Source of the DNA: Acholeplasmatales bacterium
GTDB taxonomy: Bacteria > Bacillota_I > Bacilli_A > Acholeplasmatales > Anaeroplasmataceae
DNA length: 64,000 nucleotides
Assembly: GCA_017454375.1 (NCBI GenBank)
Contig: JAFTDB010000032.1
Coordinates: forward strand, 1-64,000
Direction: 5' to 3'
Shown here: positions 26,612-35,721 of the stretch, piece after piece
Position numbering within the stretch: position 1 is the first letter of the stretch
How the letters are laid out: the number at the start of each line of letters is the position of its first letter
Made by a program: the position numbers and the translations under genes
The notes under the pieces: model-generated
Seen by the model: only the letters and a program-made list of their open reading frames with translations
The model's database searches: none
What the model was told of the DNA's origin: nothing

Positions 26612-26647
26612 ATAAAAAAAATCAAACTCGAAAGTTTGATTCTTTTT
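26612..26647. terminator. Bidirectional terminator, end of the redox/hydrogenase operon
   Basis: Stem AATCAAACT (26620-26628), loop CGAA, AGTTTGATT (26633-26641), with an A-run on the left and CTTTTTT on the right. On the minus strand it ends the operon whose last gene stops at 26704. Nearly the same hairpin occurs at 36837-36862. Between 26648 and 26703 I see only AT-rich spacer. Confidence 0.8.
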
Positions 26648-26703
26648 TACTAAGACTTCTATTACTAGGATAGAGGTGTTATTTCTTTCCTATTCTAACA
26701 ATA

Positions 26704-28122
26704 TTATTTTAAAACTGATATGGCATCTGTAATAGTCTTTTCATATGCTTCCATGCCATATTTATCTACTTCATCCTTGTTCTTCTCACCATGTGTTAGA
26801 CAGCCTGCACCATTGATACATCCACCAATACATGCCATACCCTCAATGAAGTTTGCATCAAGTAAATTTTTACTCTTCTTAAGTAAGGCAACTCTACATT
26901 CCTCAATACCGCTACATACAGCTGGTTTGAAATCAAAATCAATATTTTGTTCCTTCATTGCTTCTCTAGCAGCATCTGTTAAACCACCAGATCTAGCAAA
27001 TATTCTACCATAATATGAAGCATTATCTAATACATCAAGAGGTAGTGCAGTAATATCTATATCCTTACTATCAAATAGAGCCTGTAATTCCTCAAATGTA
27101 ATAACTGAATCTATATAAGGCTTTACAGTTTCTTTTTGTAGTTCAAGCTTTTTAGCTGTACAAGGTCCAATGAATACAACCTTTGCATCAGCCTCATGCT
27201 CCTTAATATATTTACCTAAAGCACCCATAGGTGATAAGTTATGTGAAACATAAGGTAGCATTTCTGGTAAATTCTTTTCAATATAATTAACAAATGCTGG
27301 ACAGCATGAGCTTGTTAAGAATCCCTTTCCAGCTAATTCCTTAGATTCACTGTAGGCAACCATATCAGCACCTAATGCAGTTTCTACAACTGTATAGAAG
27401 CCAAGTGCCTTTAGGCCACTGATAACTTGGCCTAATTTAGCATAAGAGAATTGACTAGAAATTGAAGGTGCAACGATAGCATAAACCTTGAATTTCTTAT
27501 TGTCTTCACTCTTTTTTATCATATCAATTACATTGGTAATATAAGACTTATCAGTAATTGCTCCAAATGGGCATTGATAAACACATGCACCACATGAAAT
27601 ACATTTAGAATCATCAATTGCAGCAGCATTATCCTCGTTGATTGTAATAGCTTTTACCTTACAAGCAATTTGGCATGGACGCTTACGATTAACAATTGCT
27701 GAATATGGGCATACCTTAGAGCACATACCACATTCAACGCATTTAGTCTTATCGATGTGAGCAACATGATTATGATCAAAAGAGATTGCACCTCTTTTAC
27801 ATACATCCTCACACCTATGAGCTAAACAGCCTCTACATGAATCAGTTACCTCATAGCCTGCAGCAGGACATTCATCACAAGCAATATCAATTACTTGGAT
27901 AATACTTGGATTATCACCATATCCCATCGCAATCTTAACTCTTTCAGTTAGAATTGCTCTTTCCTTATATACACAACAACGCATTGTAGGTACCTTACCA
28001 GGAACAATTGTCTTTGGAATATCGATTGCTGATTCTGGTAATCTACCAGCCCAAGCTTCTCTTGCTACCTCACGTAGTACCTTGTATTTAAGATATTGAA
28101 CTTTTGTATCAAATTTTCTCAT
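26704..28122 (-). CDS. Group B [FeFe]-hydrogenase (monomeric)
   Basis: 472 residues. A Cys-rich N-terminus includes CDECPAAG, RGCLAHRC and two [4Fe-4S] ferredoxin motifs (CVECGMCSKVCP near 128-138, CISCGACVYQCP near 174-185). The H-cluster domain has L1 TSSCCPAF (270-277), L2 GPCTAKK (319-325) and L3 EGMACIGGC (427-435), so all four H-cluster Cys ligands are present. The extra Ser in TSSCCP and the unusual N-terminal Cys pattern place it in group B, common in gut anaerobes and probably ferredoxin-linked H2 evolution. Maturases HydEFG are not in the window. Last gene of the operon, 10 bases after the phosphatase. Confidence 0.87.
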   Translation of the reverse strand: MRKFDTKVQYLKYKVLREVAREAWAGRLPESAIDIPKTIVPGKVPTMRCCVYKERAILTERVKIAMGYGDNPSIIQVIDIACDECPAAGYEVTDSCRGCLAHRCEDVCKRGAISFDHNHVAHIDKTKCVECGMCSKVCPYSAIVNRKRPCQIACKVKAITINEDNAAAIDDSKCISCGACVYQCPFGAITDKSYITNVIDMIKKSEDNKKFKVYAIVAPSISSQFSYAKLGQVISGLKALGFYTVVETALGADMVAYSESKELAGKGFLTSSCCPAFVNYIEKNLPEMLPYVSHNLSPMGALGKYIKEHEADAKVVFIGPCTAKKLELQKETVKPYIDSVITFEELQALFDSKDIDITALPLDVLDNASYYGRIFARSGGLTDAAREAMKEQNIDFDFKPAVCSGIEECRVALLKKSKNLLDANFIEGMACIGGCINGAGCLTHGEKNKDEVDKYGMEAYEKTITDAISVLK

Positions 28123-28132
28123 TAGTATCCCT

Positions 28133-29305
28133 CTAAAAATAACTTACTTTTACTCTTTTACCCATTTTTTCGAGAGCTTCTGATAATTCTCTTACCAAAT
28201 TCATTTTAATGTTAAAATTGATTGGTAAGTCCGGATTTTGATGAGCTGGATTTATAGCTCTACCAACATAGAAGTTGATATCTGTTGCTTCATCAAATAA
28301 ATATCTACAAATTAATGAGGCACCATCGCGCTTAAAGCTCCAATACTCATATGCTGTATTATCAGCTAGAAAATCCTTTGCATATTCAATAACCTTATTA
28401 ATGGTAATTACACCCTCAGTTACTAAATCTACTCCTTCTAGCTCAGCAGTTGGTGGAACATCACTTGCTTCAAATGTTAAGCTTGCTTTTAATGGCTTAC
28501 CCAAATATTTTGCAGCTATAGATGATGTGGTACCACCACAAATAATATGTTTTCCTTCCTTAGAGAAAAATAAGGCCATCATTCTATCGGCATCATCTCT
28601 ATTAGATGGAGGCCCAAATAGAATGTTAACTGACGTTCTTTTTCTAATTTTGATAACGCAGGCTGTTGCGTCATCACCTGGCCTATTGCCATATAACTCG
28701 TTGCATTTATCAACTAGCATCGTTGCTAGGTTCTTAGCTGAATATTCACCAAAGCATAATGCTGACATATAATCAGTGATTTCTTCAATTTTCCAGCCAA
28801 AATTGTAAGATAACCCAATTCCTGCATGAGGACATCCATCACTCATAGCAACAAATACATCTCCTTCATGAAGTTCAACTGAAGAACGATATATTTTCTT
28901 GTTTTCTATGTTAAGTTCGATCTTTGGATAATCGAAATTAACACCATTTCTTAATAAAATTACATGTGGATTGTCATATTGAATTATTTCTGCATAGCTA
29001 TTATTTACTAAATGAATTACTGTAAATGTTGAATATGCAACACCACGAACTGAACAAATAGGTAATGTTGCTGCTATAGTAGAAACACAATCCTCTAATG
29101 ATAATCCCTCGGCCATCATTGTAGATATTATTTTAGATGTTAAGGTAGATAAGATACTAGCCTTAACTCCACTTCCTAAACCATCAGCTAAAACTACAAC
29201 TGTTGAGTCTTCGCCTTGGTTAACAATATCTACGTGGTCTCCACATAATTGCTCCCCAAAGTGATTAACACTCTTATAACCAATTTCTGCACATAAATTA
29301 TTCAT
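28133..29305 (-). CDS. SpoIIE/PP2C-type Ser/Thr phosphatase with unknown C-terminal domain
   Basis: 390 residues. Residues 1-222 are a SpoIIE-like PP2C domain with metal-binding Asp residues in LADGLGSG (Asp41), AMSDGCPHAG (Asp156) and PGDDATACVI (Asp211/212). Residues 225-390 form a separate domain I do not recognise, starting NILFGPPSNRDDADRM and containing ICGGTTSSIAAKYLG. Its start overlaps the end of the sensory hydrogenase gene by 8 bases, so the two are translationally coupled. Association of PP2C phosphatases with group C [FeFe]-hydrogenases is known. The expected role is to turn the H2/redox signal into dephosphorylation of a target. Confidence 0.87.
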   Translation of the reverse strand: MNNLCAEIGYKSVNHFGEQLCGDHVDIVNQGEDSTVVVLADGLGSGVKASILSTLTSKIISTMMAEGLSLEDCVSTIAATLPICSVRGVAYSTFTVIHLVNNSYAEIIQYDNPHVILLRNGVNFDYPKIELNIENKKIYRSSVELHEGDVFVAMSDGCPHAGIGLSYNFGWKIEEITDYMSALCFGEYSAKNLATMLVDKCNELYGNRPGDDATACVIKIRKRTSVNILFGPPSNRDDADRMMALFFSKEGKHIICGGTTSSIAAKYLGKPLKASLTFEASDVPPTAELEGVDLVTEGVITINKVIEYAKDFLADNTAYEYWSFKRDGASLICRYLFDEATDINFYVGRAINPAHQNPDLPINFNIKMNLVRELSEALEKMGKRVKVSYF

Positions 29306-30974
29306 TTTTTATCGAATCCTTTAATTTTGTAAGTGCAATTTTTGTTTCTGCTGCTGTCTCACCAAGTAGAGATGCAATCTCTTGAACAATACGCATTTGC
29401 TTATCAACTACCTTGTCAGCAGTTTCAATAGTGTTCTTACTAATTTCATCTCTTAATTGACGTGATACTTCCTCTTCTGTAACATCACGAAGAAGACAAA
29501 CTATTAGATGGTATGTCTTATCATAAATGATAGTTTGTTCAACATACTTATCATATTCAGCAAGATATACTCTTTTGTTTCTAATAGCTGACTTAGTTTC
29601 ATAAACTGTCGCAAAAGGCTTTAAATCAAGAATACGAATAACTGGGGAGCCAATTATATCGCTTAATGATCTAATACTTAGCATACGTCTAGCAGCTGGG
29701 TTAATCTGTTGTACCTCAAAGCGTTCATTTAATACAATGATACCATTTGGGGTATTAGATGATATACAATCAGAGAAGCTCTCTGCCTTTTCCTTAAGAT
29801 AAGGAAGACACATAGAGATTTCTGCCTTGCCTTGTAAAATGGCAATAGCCTTTTCTCTACAAGTATTGTAGCCACATGAGCCACAATCTAGAATATCCTC
29901 TTTATTTTCCTTACCCATTTGCTTTAGAACTTCTTGAATTTCATATTCGGCAGGCATTAAATTCTTCTTTTCTATTGATGAGAAATACTTACGTATTTTA
30001 AGTATGTCTGGCTGTTCTACTTCAAAATCCTCTTTACCAGCATATTTAGCAATTGAACTATAGTCATTAATTGGTGAACGATGGTACTTCTCCATTACTG
30101 GTCCACCAATACAGCTGCCTACACAAGATGACATCTCAATGAAGGCATTATGAACATTACCGTTAATAATCTCCTCAAGAGCAACCTTACAGGCTTCTAC
30201 TCCATCTATTGCAAGATATGAATAATTAGGATTATCCTTAGCCATAGTCTTTAAAATTCCACCAGTAGTTGGAAAGAATCTAGCTCTAGACTTTTGATTA
30301 TCATCCATATCAGGAACAAGCTCGATATTCTTTTCATTAAACATTTGAGTTAATTCCTCGAATGTTAATACAGCATCAGCATATTCCTTATAATATTCAG
30401 CCTCATCCTTTTTAGCAACACATGGGCCAACAAATACAACCTTAGCATCAGGAATTCTACGTTTGATATCCTGAGCATGTGCTTGCATTGGGGATAAAAC
30501 ATTTGCTAAATAAGGTAAAGCCTTTGGATAATACTTTTGAATTAATAGGTTTATAGAATGACAGCAAGAGGAGATGATAATATCTCTATTCTCCTCATTG
30601 ATCATTCTATCATATTCTGTTTTAACTATACTTGCACCAATAGCAGTTTCCTCAGCGTCTTGGAATCCCAACTGTTTGATAGCCTTACGCATACCATTGA
30701 TTCCAACACCAGCATAGTTAGCTGCAAATGATGGTGCAAGACTCACAATAACGGGATCTCCAGACTGGATGAAGACATTCACCTTCTCAATCTCACTTGT
30801 TATCTCCTTAGCATTTTGTGGACAAACAACAAAGCAATGACCACACAAAATACATTCATTGCCAATAATGTGAGCTTGATTACCAGAAAATCTAATTGAT
30901 TTAACTGGACAATAACGAATGCATTTATAACAGTTTTTACAATTAGACTTTTTAAGAGTCAAACAATTTGTCAT
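29298..30974 (-). CDS. Sensory [FeFe]-hydrogenase (group C, HydS-like) with PAS domain
   Basis: 558 residues. Two [4Fe-4S] ferredoxin motifs (about residues 11-52), then an H-cluster domain with L1 SSCCHS (135-140), L2 GPCVAKK (183-189) and L3 EMSSCVGSC (280-288). A [4Fe-4S] Fe-S/acetyl-CoA synthase-like motif CGSCGYNTC (364-372) plus Cys389 follows, then a PAS domain (about 403-500) and a helical tail likely to be a coiled coil. This order (Fd, H domain, 4Fe-4S, PAS) is that of sensory group C enzymes. L1 has His in place of the Pro of TSCCP, yet all four H-cluster Cys are kept. Coupled to the phosphatase gene downstream. Confidence 0.88.
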   Translation of the reverse strand: MTNCLTLKKSNCKNCYKCIRYCPVKSIRFSGNQAHIIGNECILCGHCFVVCPQNAKEITSEIEKVNVFIQSGDPVIVSLAPSFAANYAGVGINGMRKAIKQLGFQDAEETAIGASIVKTEYDRMINEENRDIIISSCCHSINLLIQKYYPKALPYLANVLSPMQAHAQDIKRRIPDAKVVFVGPCVAKKDEAEYYKEYADAVLTFEELTQMFNEKNIELVPDMDDNQKSRARFFPTTGGILKTMAKDNPNYSYLAIDGVEACKVALEEIINGNVHNAFIEMSSCVGSCIGGPVMEKYHRSPINDYSSIAKYAGKEDFEVEQPDILKIRKYFSSIEKKNLMPAEYEIQEVLKQMGKENKEDILDCGSCGYNTCREKAIAILQGKAEISMCLPYLKEKAESFSDCISSNTPNGIIVLNERFEVQQINPAARRMLSIRSLSDIIGSPVIRILDLKPFATVYETKSAIRNKRVYLAEYDKYVEQTIIYDKTYHLIVCLLRDVTEEEVSRQLRDEISKNTIETADKVVDKQMRIVQEIASLLGETAAETKIALTKLKDSIKNE

Positions 30975-30993
30975 AAAAATCCCTCCTATACTC

Positions 30994-31242
30994 TTATAGT
31001 TTACTTAAAATCTTTTCCTTCCAAAATTCATTGAATTTCTCAGGAGTGATACCAGTATAGATATCATCATCTACTGCAATAGTCACGCCGTCTCGATTAC
31101 ATTTTTCAAGACAAAGTGAGCCGGTCAAAATTATATCATTTCCTAAATTATTGTCATCAATATTTTTTTGCAATAACATAGAAAGCTCTTTGGCGCCCTT
31201 TAGATGACAAGAGCTACCAACACACAATTTTACAATTACCAT
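30994..31242 (-). CDS. Thioredoxin-like [2Fe-2S] ferredoxin (second copy)
   Basis: 82 residues. Cys7, Cys12 (C-x4-C), Cys44 and Cys48 (C-x3-C) match the [2Fe-2S] site of the thioredoxin-like ferredoxin/NuoE/HydC family. It consists of the ferredoxin domain only. Its ATG overlaps the stop of the first copy by one base (TAATG), so they are translationally coupled. Likely an electron carrier for the hydrogenase proteins that follow 19 bases later. Confidence 0.87.
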   Translation of the reverse strand: MVIVKLCVGSSCHLKGAKELSMLLQKNIDDNNLGNDIILTGSLCLEKCNRDGVTIAVDDDIYTGITPEKFNEFWKEKILSKL

Positions 31243-31481
31243 TATAGTTTTGCTTTAATTTCTTTTTCAAAGAATTCATCTACTGTTTCAGGTGAAACTG
31301 AGAACATTTGCTCTTCAACTGTTACGCAAACTCCTTGTTGGCATTTTCCCATACAGAAAGTACCATTTAGTGAAACCTTGTCTTTTAAACCATTCTTTGA
31401 AATTAAATATTGTAATTGCTCAACTACCTGTCTTGACCCCTTGATATGGCATGAACTACCAATACATACTGTAACTTTCAT
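31242..31481 (-). CDS. Thioredoxin-like [2Fe-2S] ferredoxin (first copy)
   Basis: 79 residues. The ligands are Cys6, Cys11 (C-x4-C), Cys43 and Cys47 (C-x3-C); an extra Cys52 is not in the other copy. Shares the CxGSSCHxKG opening with its neighbour, so the pair arose by tandem duplication. No NuoF-like diaphorase partner is present, unlike in electron-bifurcating hydrogenases. Confidence 0.87.
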   Translation of the reverse strand: MKVTVCIGSSCHIKGSRQVVEQLQYLISKNGLKDKVSLNGTFCMGKCQQGVCVTVEEQMFSVSPETVDEFFEKEIKAKL

Positions 31482-31496
31482 TTCCTAACTCCTTAA

Positions 31497-32246
31497 TTAT
31501 TCGTAATCTACTACATTTACCCACGAAAGTAAGAATTCTCTTTCTTTCTCATTGCCCTTAACTGATTGTGAAGCAGCAACGATAGGCATCCAGCTTTGAA
31601 CGTACTTCTTTTCTGTCTTACTCTTTTCACAGAATAAATCTAGATAACGATTTGCGCCATCAATATCACCATTTAACCAGAATAATAAATATGTTCTAGC
31701 TACATCGGCTGATGCATTACCTTGAGTAACATGTGACCAGTCAATGATATATGCTTTTCCATCATCACCAATAATAATGTTTGATGGATTGAAATCACCA
31801 TGGCATACCTTATTATGCTTTGGCATACCCTCTAAACGTGTATGTAGCTCATAACGAGTTGTAGCGTCTAGAGTAGTTTGACTAATTTTAGTATTCATCT
31901 TGTCAATTAGCTTATTAAGATTTTGACAAGTTTTCTTATGAACTTCCATTTGTAAATCTACAAATAAATTAAGATATTCTTCCTTCTTTTCAGGATTTTC
32001 TTCCATTAAACGAGCAAGAGTCTTGCCAGAAATATATTCAGAAACTATTGCCCACTTTCCTTCTACAGTATATACCTCTTTAATCTTTGGCACATTCAAG
32101 CCAATATTTTCTACACGTGCTTGGTTAAGTGCTTCATTTAATACGTCGATTTTTGAGAAATCCTCATCAAAAACCTTGATACATAAATCACCATCACGGT
32201 AAATAGTTTTGTTATTTCTAACAGCAATAATTCTATCGAATTTCAT
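31497..32246 (-). CDS. APH-fold phosphotransferase / kinase-like protein
   Basis: 249 residues of the aminoglycoside phosphotransferase/choline kinase fold. Lys24 in LCIKVF fits the ATP-binding lysine; HGDFNPSNIII (149-159) is the catalytic loop with Asp151 and Asn156; IIDWSH holds the metal-binding Asp169. The substrate is unknown. Its place inside an operon of redox enzymes, 17 bases after adhE and upstream of a PP2C phosphatase, argues against antibiotic resistance. It suggests phosphorylation of a protein or metabolite, perhaps opposed by the phosphatase (inference). Confidence 0.8.
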   Translation of the reverse strand: MKFDRIIAVRNNKTIYRDGDLCIKVFDEDFSKIDVLNEALNQARVENIGLNVPKIKEVYTVEGKWAIVSEYISGKTLARLMEENPEKKEEYLNLFVDLQMEVHKKTCQNLNKLIDKMNTKISQTTLDATTRYELHTRLEGMPKHNKVCHGDFNPSNIIIGDDGKAYIIDWSHVTQGNASADVARTYLLFWLNGDIDGANRYLDLFCEKSKTEKKYVQSWMPIVAASQSVKGNEKEREFLLSWVNVVDYE

Positions 32247-32263
32247 AATATACCCTCCCCATC

Positions 32264-34963
32264 CTATTTCTTCTTATTATTAGCACGATAATATGGTTGC
32301 TTAAAATCTTTTGAATAATCAACCTCAACAGTATCTAATGTTGGAGTTTCTACTTCTTCAAATGTTTTTCCATAATAAGCATTTAAATACATTTGCTTAA
32401 TTTCACTCATTAATGGATAACGAGGGTTAGCACCAGTACATTGATCATCGAATGCTTGTTCTGTCATAGCATCTAGACGATCTAAGAAATCCTTCTCATC
32501 TGGTACATAATCTTTAATTGTCTTCTTAATACCAATTTTTACTTTTAAATCATCGATAGCTTTAATTAAGTTATCTACTTTTTCTTTATCACTATTTCCA
32601 CCTAAGCCTAGTGATTCAGCTACCATTGCATAACGCTCTAATGTATGAGGATATGCATATTGAGAGAATGTACCCATCTTAGCTGGAACCTCAGCAGAGT
32701 TGAAACGAATTACTTCATCAATCATTAAGGCATTTGCAACACCATGAGGTAGGTGATGGAATGCACCTAGCTTATGAGCCATTGAGTGGCATACACCTAG
32801 GAAAGCATTTGCGAAGGCCATACCAGCCATTGTAGCAGCGTTTGCCATCTTTTCTCTTGCTTCAGGGTCATTTGCACCATTTTCATAAGCTCTAGGTAAA
32901 TATTTGAAAATTACCTTTAATGCTTGAATAGCTAAGCCGTCTGTATAATCAGTTGCTAGCATAGATGCGATTGCTTCTAATGCATGTGTTACAGCATCAA
33001 TACCACTGGCACTTGTTAAGCCCTTAGGAGCATTCATATGGAAGTCAGCATCAATGATTGCCATCTTAGGCATTAATTCATAATCTGCAAGTGGGTATTT
33101 AACACCAGTCTTTTCATCAGTGATAACGGCAAATGGAGTAACCTCACTACCAGTACCAGCTGATGTTGGAATTGCAACAAAATATGCTTTTTCTCCCATC
33201 TTAGGGAATGTATATACACGTTTACGGATATCCATGAATCTCATAGCCATATCCATAAAGTTAACCTCTGGGTGTTCATATAGAACCCACATAATCTTAC
33301 CAGCATCCATTGCTGAACCACCACCAAGTGCAATAATTACATCTGGTTGGAATGATCTCATTAATTCAGCACCTGCCTTAGCACAAGCTAGTGTTGGATC
33401 TGGTGCTACATCAAAGAATGTAGTATGGACAATACCCATTTCCTCTAATTTATCAGTAATAGGCTTTGTATATCCATTATTATATAAGAAACTATCTGTA
33501 ACAATGAAGGCCTTCTTCTTACCCATAACTGTCTTTAGCTCATCTAAAGCTACAGGTAAGCAACCTTTCTTTAAATAAACCTTTTCTGGTGCTCTGAACC
33601 ACAACATGTTTTCTTTCCTTTCAGCAATTGATTTAATATTTAATAAGTGTTTAACACCTACGTTTTCACTAACAGAGTTACCACCCCAAGAACCACAACC
33701 AAGTGTTAATGATGGAGTTAATGCAAAGTTGTAAATATCACCGATACCACCTTGTGATGATGGTGTATTAACTAGAATACGACAAGTTTTCATTCTACTT
33801 GCGAATTCATTTAATTTTGCAGTTTCTGTTATTTGATTTAAATAAATTGATGAAGTATGGCCATAGCCACCATCAGCGATTAATTTTTCTGCTTTATCAA
33901 AAGCCTCACCAATATTCTTAGCTCTATACATTGCTAAAACTGGTGATAGTTTTTCATGTGCGAATTCTTCTGATAATTCAACACTTTCAACCTCACCAAT
34001 TAAAATCTTTGTACCCTCTGGAACAGTTACTCCAGCAAGTTCTGCAATTTTAACTGGCTTTTGACCTACTATTTTAGCATTTAATGCACCGTTAATTAAA
34101 ATAGTTTTTCTAACTTTTTCTGTCTCCTCTGGATTAAGGAAATAACAGCCACGAGATGCAAATTCTGTTTTAACTAAATCATAAATTGAATCAAGTACGA
34201 TTACTGATTGTTCAGATGCACAAATCATACCATTATCAAATGTTTTACTATGAATAATTGAATTTACTGCTAAAACTATATCAGCAGTTTCATCAATGAT
34301 TGCTGGTGTATTACCTGCACCTACACCAAGTGCTGGCTTACCACTTGAATAAGCAGCCTTAACCATACCAGGACCACCTGTTGCTAAAATGATGTCTGCT
34401 TCCTTCATAATCAAATTAGTCATTTCAAGGCTTGGTACATCAATCCAACCAATAATACCTTCTGGTGCTCCAGCCTTAACTGCTGCATCTAATACTACCT
34501 TTGCTGCTGCAATTGTTGAATTCTTAGCACGTGGGTGTGGGCTGATAATAATACCATTTCTTGTTTTTAATGAAATAAGAGTTTTAAATATTGCAGTAGA
34601 TGTTGGGTTTGTTGTAGGAATTACAGCTGCAACTAAACCAATTGGTTCTGCAACCTTTTTAATTCCAAATGATTTGTCCTCTTCTACTACACCACATGTC
34701 TTAACATCTTTATATTTGTTGTAAATATATTCAGATGCATAATGATTCTTGATTACCTTATCTTCAACAATACCCATACCTGTTTCTTCAACAGCCATTT
34801 TAGCTAATGGGATTCTTTGTTGGTTAGCTGCAGTTGCGGCAGCTAAGAAGATGGCATCAACTTGTTCTTGAGTAAAAGTACTAAACTTCTTTTGAGCTTC
34901 ACGTACTCTACTAATAAGTGTTTCTAACTTTTCAACACTATCAACTATAAATTTTTCTTCCAT
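32264..34963 (-). CDS. adhE: Bifunctional acetaldehyde-CoA / alcohol dehydrogenase
   Basis: 899 residues, full length. It reduces acetyl-CoA to acetaldehyde and then ethanol, using two NADH. The N-terminal ALDH domain has the catalytic Cys248 in GMICASEQ. A linker near 440-460 leads to the C-terminal Fe-dependent alcohol dehydrogenase with GGGSAMDAGK for NAD and the iron-site region GIDAVTHALE ... CHSMAHKLGAFHHLPHG. Such proteins form spirosomes. It lies 24 bases downstream of rex, its usual regulator, so it should respond to NADH/NAD+. AGGAGA precedes the start. Confidence 0.96.
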   Translation of the reverse strand: MEEKFIVDSVEKLETLISRVREAQKKFSTFTQEQVDAIFLAAATAANQQRIPLAKMAVEETGMGIVEDKVIKNHYASEYIYNKYKDVKTCGVVEEDKSFGIKKVAEPIGLVAAVIPTTNPTSTAIFKTLISLKTRNGIIISPHPRAKNSTIAAAKVVLDAAVKAGAPEGIIGWIDVPSLEMTNLIMKEADIILATGGPGMVKAAYSSGKPALGVGAGNTPAIIDETADIVLAVNSIIHSKTFDNGMICASEQSVIVLDSIYDLVKTEFASRGCYFLNPEETEKVRKTILINGALNAKIVGQKPVKIAELAGVTVPEGTKILIGEVESVELSEEFAHEKLSPVLAMYRAKNIGEAFDKAEKLIADGGYGHTSSIYLNQITETAKLNEFASRMKTCRILVNTPSSQGGIGDIYNFALTPSLTLGCGSWGGNSVSENVGVKHLLNIKSIAERKENMLWFRAPEKVYLKKGCLPVALDELKTVMGKKKAFIVTDSFLYNNGYTKPITDKLEEMGIVHTTFFDVAPDPTLACAKAGAELMRSFQPDVIIALGGGSAMDAGKIMWVLYEHPEVNFMDMAMRFMDIRKRVYTFPKMGEKAYFVAIPTSAGTGSEVTPFAVITDEKTGVKYPLADYELMPKMAIIDADFHMNAPKGLTSASGIDAVTHALEAIASMLATDYTDGLAIQALKVIFKYLPRAYENGANDPEAREKMANAATMAGMAFANAFLGVCHSMAHKLGAFHHLPHGVANALMIDEVIRFNSAEVPAKMGTFSQYAYPHTLERYAMVAESLGLGGNSDKEKVDNLIKAIDDLKVKIGIKKTIKDYVPDEKDFLDRLDAMTEQAFDDQCTGANPRYPLMSEIKQMYLNAYYGKTFEEVETPTLDTVEVDYSKDFKQPYYRANNKKK

Positions 34964-34987
34964 AATACTCTCCTAGATATAAAAGTT

Positions 34988-35608
34988 TTAATCATTTTCA
35001 AGTTTTTCAAATAATGATGTAAGAGATGCTGCTAAATTCTCATTTCTTACGATTACATCATTTGGTACATCTGGGTTAATTGGAACGAAATTCCAAATAG
35101 CCTTAATTCCATTATTAACTAACAAATCAAATACTTGCTGAGCTACATCCTTAGGAACTGTAACAATTCCAACATCAACCCTGTTGTTGCTTAAAAAATT
35201 AGGTAATTCATTAACATCTAATATCTTACATGTCTTTGAATCATCATTTGTTTGGTTGATATCAAAACCAGCTATTATTTTGATACCATATTCTTCAAAT
35301 CCGTTATAGTTTAATAAGGCTTTACCAATTCTACCTGTACCAACTATAATGGCATTTCTAATATTCTTACCCATCATAGCTTCTCTTAATGTAGAGATTA
35401 GCTCTAACTTATCGTATCCGACCTTAGCTTTACCAGCTCCACTTAAAAGGGCTAAATCCTTTCTAACCTGAACCTCACCAAATTTAATACCTTTGGCAAT
35501 GGTTGTAGCCGATACATTAGTTACATCCTTTAACTCATCCGATAACAAATAATGAAGATATATTGGAATTCTTTCCAAAACTACCTTTGATAATGATTGT
35601 TTCTTCAT
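34988..35608 (-). CDS. rex: Redox-sensing transcriptional repressor Rex
   Basis: 206 residues. N-terminal winged helix (about 1-80, including the RIPIYLHYL opening) and a Rossmann domain with VGTGRIGKALLNY that binds NADH/NAD+. Rex normally represses fermentation genes when NADH is low. It heads the adhE-hydrogenase operon. I could not find a convincing Rex palindrome in its promoter; a TTGTGTTAATAA half-match between the -35 and -10 is not symmetric. Confidence 0.93.
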   Translation of the reverse strand: MKKQSLSKVVLERIPIYLHYLLSDELKDVTNVSATTIAKGIKFGEVQVRKDLALLSGAGKAKVGYDKLELISTLREAMMGKNIRNAIIVGTGRIGKALLNYNGFEEYGIKIIAGFDINQTNDDSKTCKILDVNELPNFLSNNRVDVGIVTVPKDVAQQVFDLLVNNGIKAIWNFVPINPDVPNDVIVRNENLAASLTSLFEKLEND

Positions 35609-35625
35609 AGTCTATCGTCCTTTCC

Positions 35626-35699
35626 ATATATTATTATATTATTAACACAAAATAAAGGAATTACGATATTTATATATCGATATATCTATATTGATATAG
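35626..35699 (-). promoter_or_regulatory. rex-adhE-hydrogenase operon promoter with LysR-type binding dyads
   Basis: Minus strand TATAAT (35638-35633) with no good -35 (ATTCCT at 35661-35656), which suggests activator dependence. Upstream lies the dyad TATATC-N6-GATATA (35681-35698), centred about 63 bases before the inferred start at ~35626. A second perfect palindrome, ATATATC/GATATAT (35672-35685), overlaps its edge. A position near -65 is the classical recognition site of LysR regulators. The match to the dyad before the lysR gene supports this. Confidence 0.6.
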
Positions 35700-35721
35700 C
35701 ATTATTGATTTAAATCTTTAT

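Noticed and set aside
26648-26703. Small RNA or gene between two terminators and the group B hydrogenase
   Set aside because: Only 56 bases, with no promoter or structure strong enough to support a call.
35639-35661. Rex operator in the rex promoter (TTGTGTTAATAA)
   Set aside because: Only one half resembles the TTGTTAA/TTGTGAA half-site; there is no matching inverted half, so I do not call it.
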